Assembly: GCA_019232645.1 (NCBI GenBank)
Contig: JAFANO010000386.1
Location: 1 to 11,877, forward strand
Length of the DNA stretch: 11,877 bases
Direction: 5' to 3'
Source: Planctomycetaceae bacterium
GTDB taxonomy: Bacteria; Planctomycetota; Planctomycetia; Isosphaerales; Isosphaeraceae
This document shows positions 10,726 through 11,877 of the stretch, piece by piece. The position numbers and the translations under genes are program-made. Each line of letters begins with the position of its first letter. The stretch's first letter is position 1. The notes beneath the pieces are model-generated. The model was given only the letters and a program-made list of their open reading frames with translations, did not search any database and was not told the DNA's origin.

Positions 10726-11382
10726 TCAGCGACCGCGCGAGAACCGTTCGAGCCGGGCGACCAGCCCCGACGGATCCGACTCGATCACGACGACGGTTCC
10801 GTCGGGGGTCGCGCCCACGTTGATGACGCGTCGCCCGTCCTTCAGGGTCCGCTCCTGGGCGACATGCAGGTGGCCGCAGAGGTGCAGCTTCGGGGCGATC
10901 GTGTGGAAGGCGTTGAGGAAACAGCGCTGGCCGCCGCGACCGCCCCGGGGCGTCCGGTCGGCCAGCCCCACCGGGCAGCCATGCGTCAAGAGGATATCGA
11001 CCGGCCCGCCGCGGGCGATCCGCCCGGCCTCGTCGGCCACGTCTTCGTCGAGGACGTAATGCGGCAGCCGGTGCGACTTGGCCCAGATGCCCCCGATCGC
11101 CGCCACGCGGACCCCCTCGACCTGGCGGACCTCCCCCTTGGCCAGCAGGACCGACGACCCGTCACGGTTCCTCAGCCGGGCCAGGGCGGCGAGCGGGTCG
11201 TGGTTGCCGAAGGTCGTCAGCACGGGCAGCCGCGCCGGGAACTCGGCCAGGTCGGCCTCGGCCACCTGGTCGGGGTCGCCCCAGTCGCCGCACGAGAGCA
11301 GCAACTCGGGCTCATATCGGTCGAGGGCCTCGCGCGCCGCGTCGAGATCCCCGTGCAAGTCGCTGATCGCCAGGATCCGCAT
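10726..11382 (-). CDS. small calcineurin-type metallophosphoesterase (YfcE/MJ0936-like)
   Basis: Predicted cytoplasmic two-metal phosphoesterase of 218 residues. The classic motif series is complete: SDLHGD (D8, H10), CGDWGD (D33), GNHD (N60, H61), THGCPVG (H134) and CGHLH (H171, H173). Unlike the phosphoesterase at 754-1938, the first motif has the D-x-H form, so this is the ordinary calcineurin-like type and not the purple-acid type. The substrate is unknown; relatives act on phosphodiesters, nucleotides or RNA. The start at 11382 puts the first metal motif seven residues in, as is usual; it has only a weak GGTGGGA site. An upstream in-frame ATG at 11412 would add ten Gly/Pro-rich residues and lies 11 bases beyond the stop of the preceding frame. 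The close spacing suggests co-transcription with that frame. Confidence 0.88.
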   Translation of the reverse strand: MRILAISDLHGDLDAAREALDRYEPELLLSCGDWGDPDQVAEADLAEFPARLPVLTTFGNHDPLAALARLRNRDGSSVLLAKGEVRQVEGVRVAAIGGIWAKSHRLPHYVLDEDVADEAGRIARGGPVDILLTHGCPVGLADRTPRGGRGGQRCFLNAFHTIAPKLHLCGHLHVAQERTLKDGRRVINVGATPDGTVVVIESDPSGLVARLERFSRGR

Positions 11383-11423
11383 CGTCCCACCCGGCCCCGG
11401 ACCGCGATTCATCCGGGGCACTG

Positions 11424-11747
11424 CTACTGGAAGGTTTCCTGGAGGAGGCGGCCCAGGGGTCCCACCAGGAGCTTGGCGAAGATCGGCACCTCGCCGATCG
11501 TGTGGGCCGCCTCTTCGTCGTACCACATGTCCAGCGCGAAACCCAGCCCGGAGACCTTGGCCGAGGTGCGATCCGGCGACCACTCGACCCGTTTGTTCCA
11601 CATCCCGAACGTGATGCTCGCGTCGTGACTCGCATTCTCGAAGTTGACCCGGGCGACCTCCACGGGCTGCCCGTGCTTCATCTGCGCCGCCTGCGGCAGC
11701 CCCTTCACCTGGCGGAAGTGCCTCGCCAGGAACTGGGACCGGGTCAA
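11424..11747 (-). CDS. unrecognised protein with a doubtful or damaged 5' end
   Basis: Not recognised. Codons are strongly G/C-ending throughout, as in the neighbouring genes, so this is probably genuine coding sequence. The frame encodes up to 107 residues from a TTG at 11747: a basic, helical first part (about 5-25), then VEVARVNFENA, a Trp-containing segment GMWNKRVEW, ALDMWYDEEAA and a hydrophobic end IFAKLLVGPLGRLL. There is no ATG near the start, no clear ribosome site, and an in-frame TAA sits 9 bases upstream of the TTG. A terminator-like hairpin (11771-11807) lies just ahead of it. It could start at the internal ATG at 11681 (85 residues), use TTG, or be the 3' remnant of a longer gene. 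It ends 41 bases before the phosphoesterase start at 11382. Confidence 0.5.
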   Translation of the reverse strand: MTRSQFLARHFRQVKGLPQAAQMKHGQPVEVARVNFENASHDASITFGMWNKRVEWSPDRTSAKVSGLGFALDMWYDEEAAHTIGEVPIFAKLLVGPLGRLLQETFQ

Positions 11748-11770
11748 GTATTGCAGTTACGCCTGCCGGA

Positions 11771-11807
11771 AGAAAACGCCCTCGAGCAACTGAGACTCGA
11801 GCGAGGG
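11771..11807 (-). terminator. terminator-like hairpin near the right edge
   Basis: On the minus strand CCCTCG (11802-11807 complement) and CGAGGG (11779-11784 complement) form a 6-bp stem, with an alternative inner CTCGAG / CTCGAG stem (11781-11786 and 11796-11801). The stem is followed by CG and then TTTTCTT. It would end a minus-strand gene entering from beyond the window. Confidence 0.45.
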
Positions 11808-11877
11808 TATTGGAACGGATTCGGCAATCTGTGACGAATGAATGCGGGAGTGGCCAGGCACGGACCCGGCCCGAGTT

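Overview
The window is GC-rich bacterial DNA. Every gene I can support (eight) lies on the minus strand, so transcription runs from right to left. Several spacers are long (about 550 to 900 bases). High GC, strong G/C preference at third codon positions, low gene density and a small secreted orphan protein next to uvrA would fit a planctomycete such as a member of the Isosphaeraceae. That placement is an inference from style; no rRNA or other taxonomic marker is present.

Right part (11877 to 7010, in transcription order): a short unrecognised reading frame that lacks a normal start, a small calcineurin-type phosphoesterase, a full-length UvrA excinuclease subunit, and a small exported protein of unknown function that begins at or just after the end of uvrA. 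This looks like ordinary chromosomal housekeeping content.

Centre (7009 to 2842): a compact red-type (form IC/ID-like) RuBisCO cluster, cbbL, cbbS and the RuBisCO activase gene cbbX. All catalytic residues of CbbL and the ATPase motifs of CbbX are intact, so the system should be functional. The layout is unusual. cbbL has a leader of about 300 bases that starts at an extended -10 promoter (TGCTATAAT) and carries several dyads, two mutually exclusive hairpins and a nearly perfect 19-bp tandem repeat abutting the Shine-Dalgarno site. cbbL and cbbS are 571 bases apart, with a strong hairpin just after cbbL and a long imperfect inverted repeat further on. cbbS and cbbX are separated by 122 bases that fold into a long stem. 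No phosphoribulokinase, CbbR regulator or other Calvin-cycle gene is in the window.

Left part (2841 to 1): about 900 bases with no convincing gene, then a phosphoesterase carrying the complete purple-acid-phosphatase motif set, then about 750 bases without a gene but with two perfect hairpins and a short tandem repeat. No tRNA, rRNA, CRISPR array, transposase or integrase was seen.

The most interesting part is the isolated RuBisCO cluster and its RNA-rich spacers: it looks as if large subunit, small subunit and activase are expressed at separately tuned levels.
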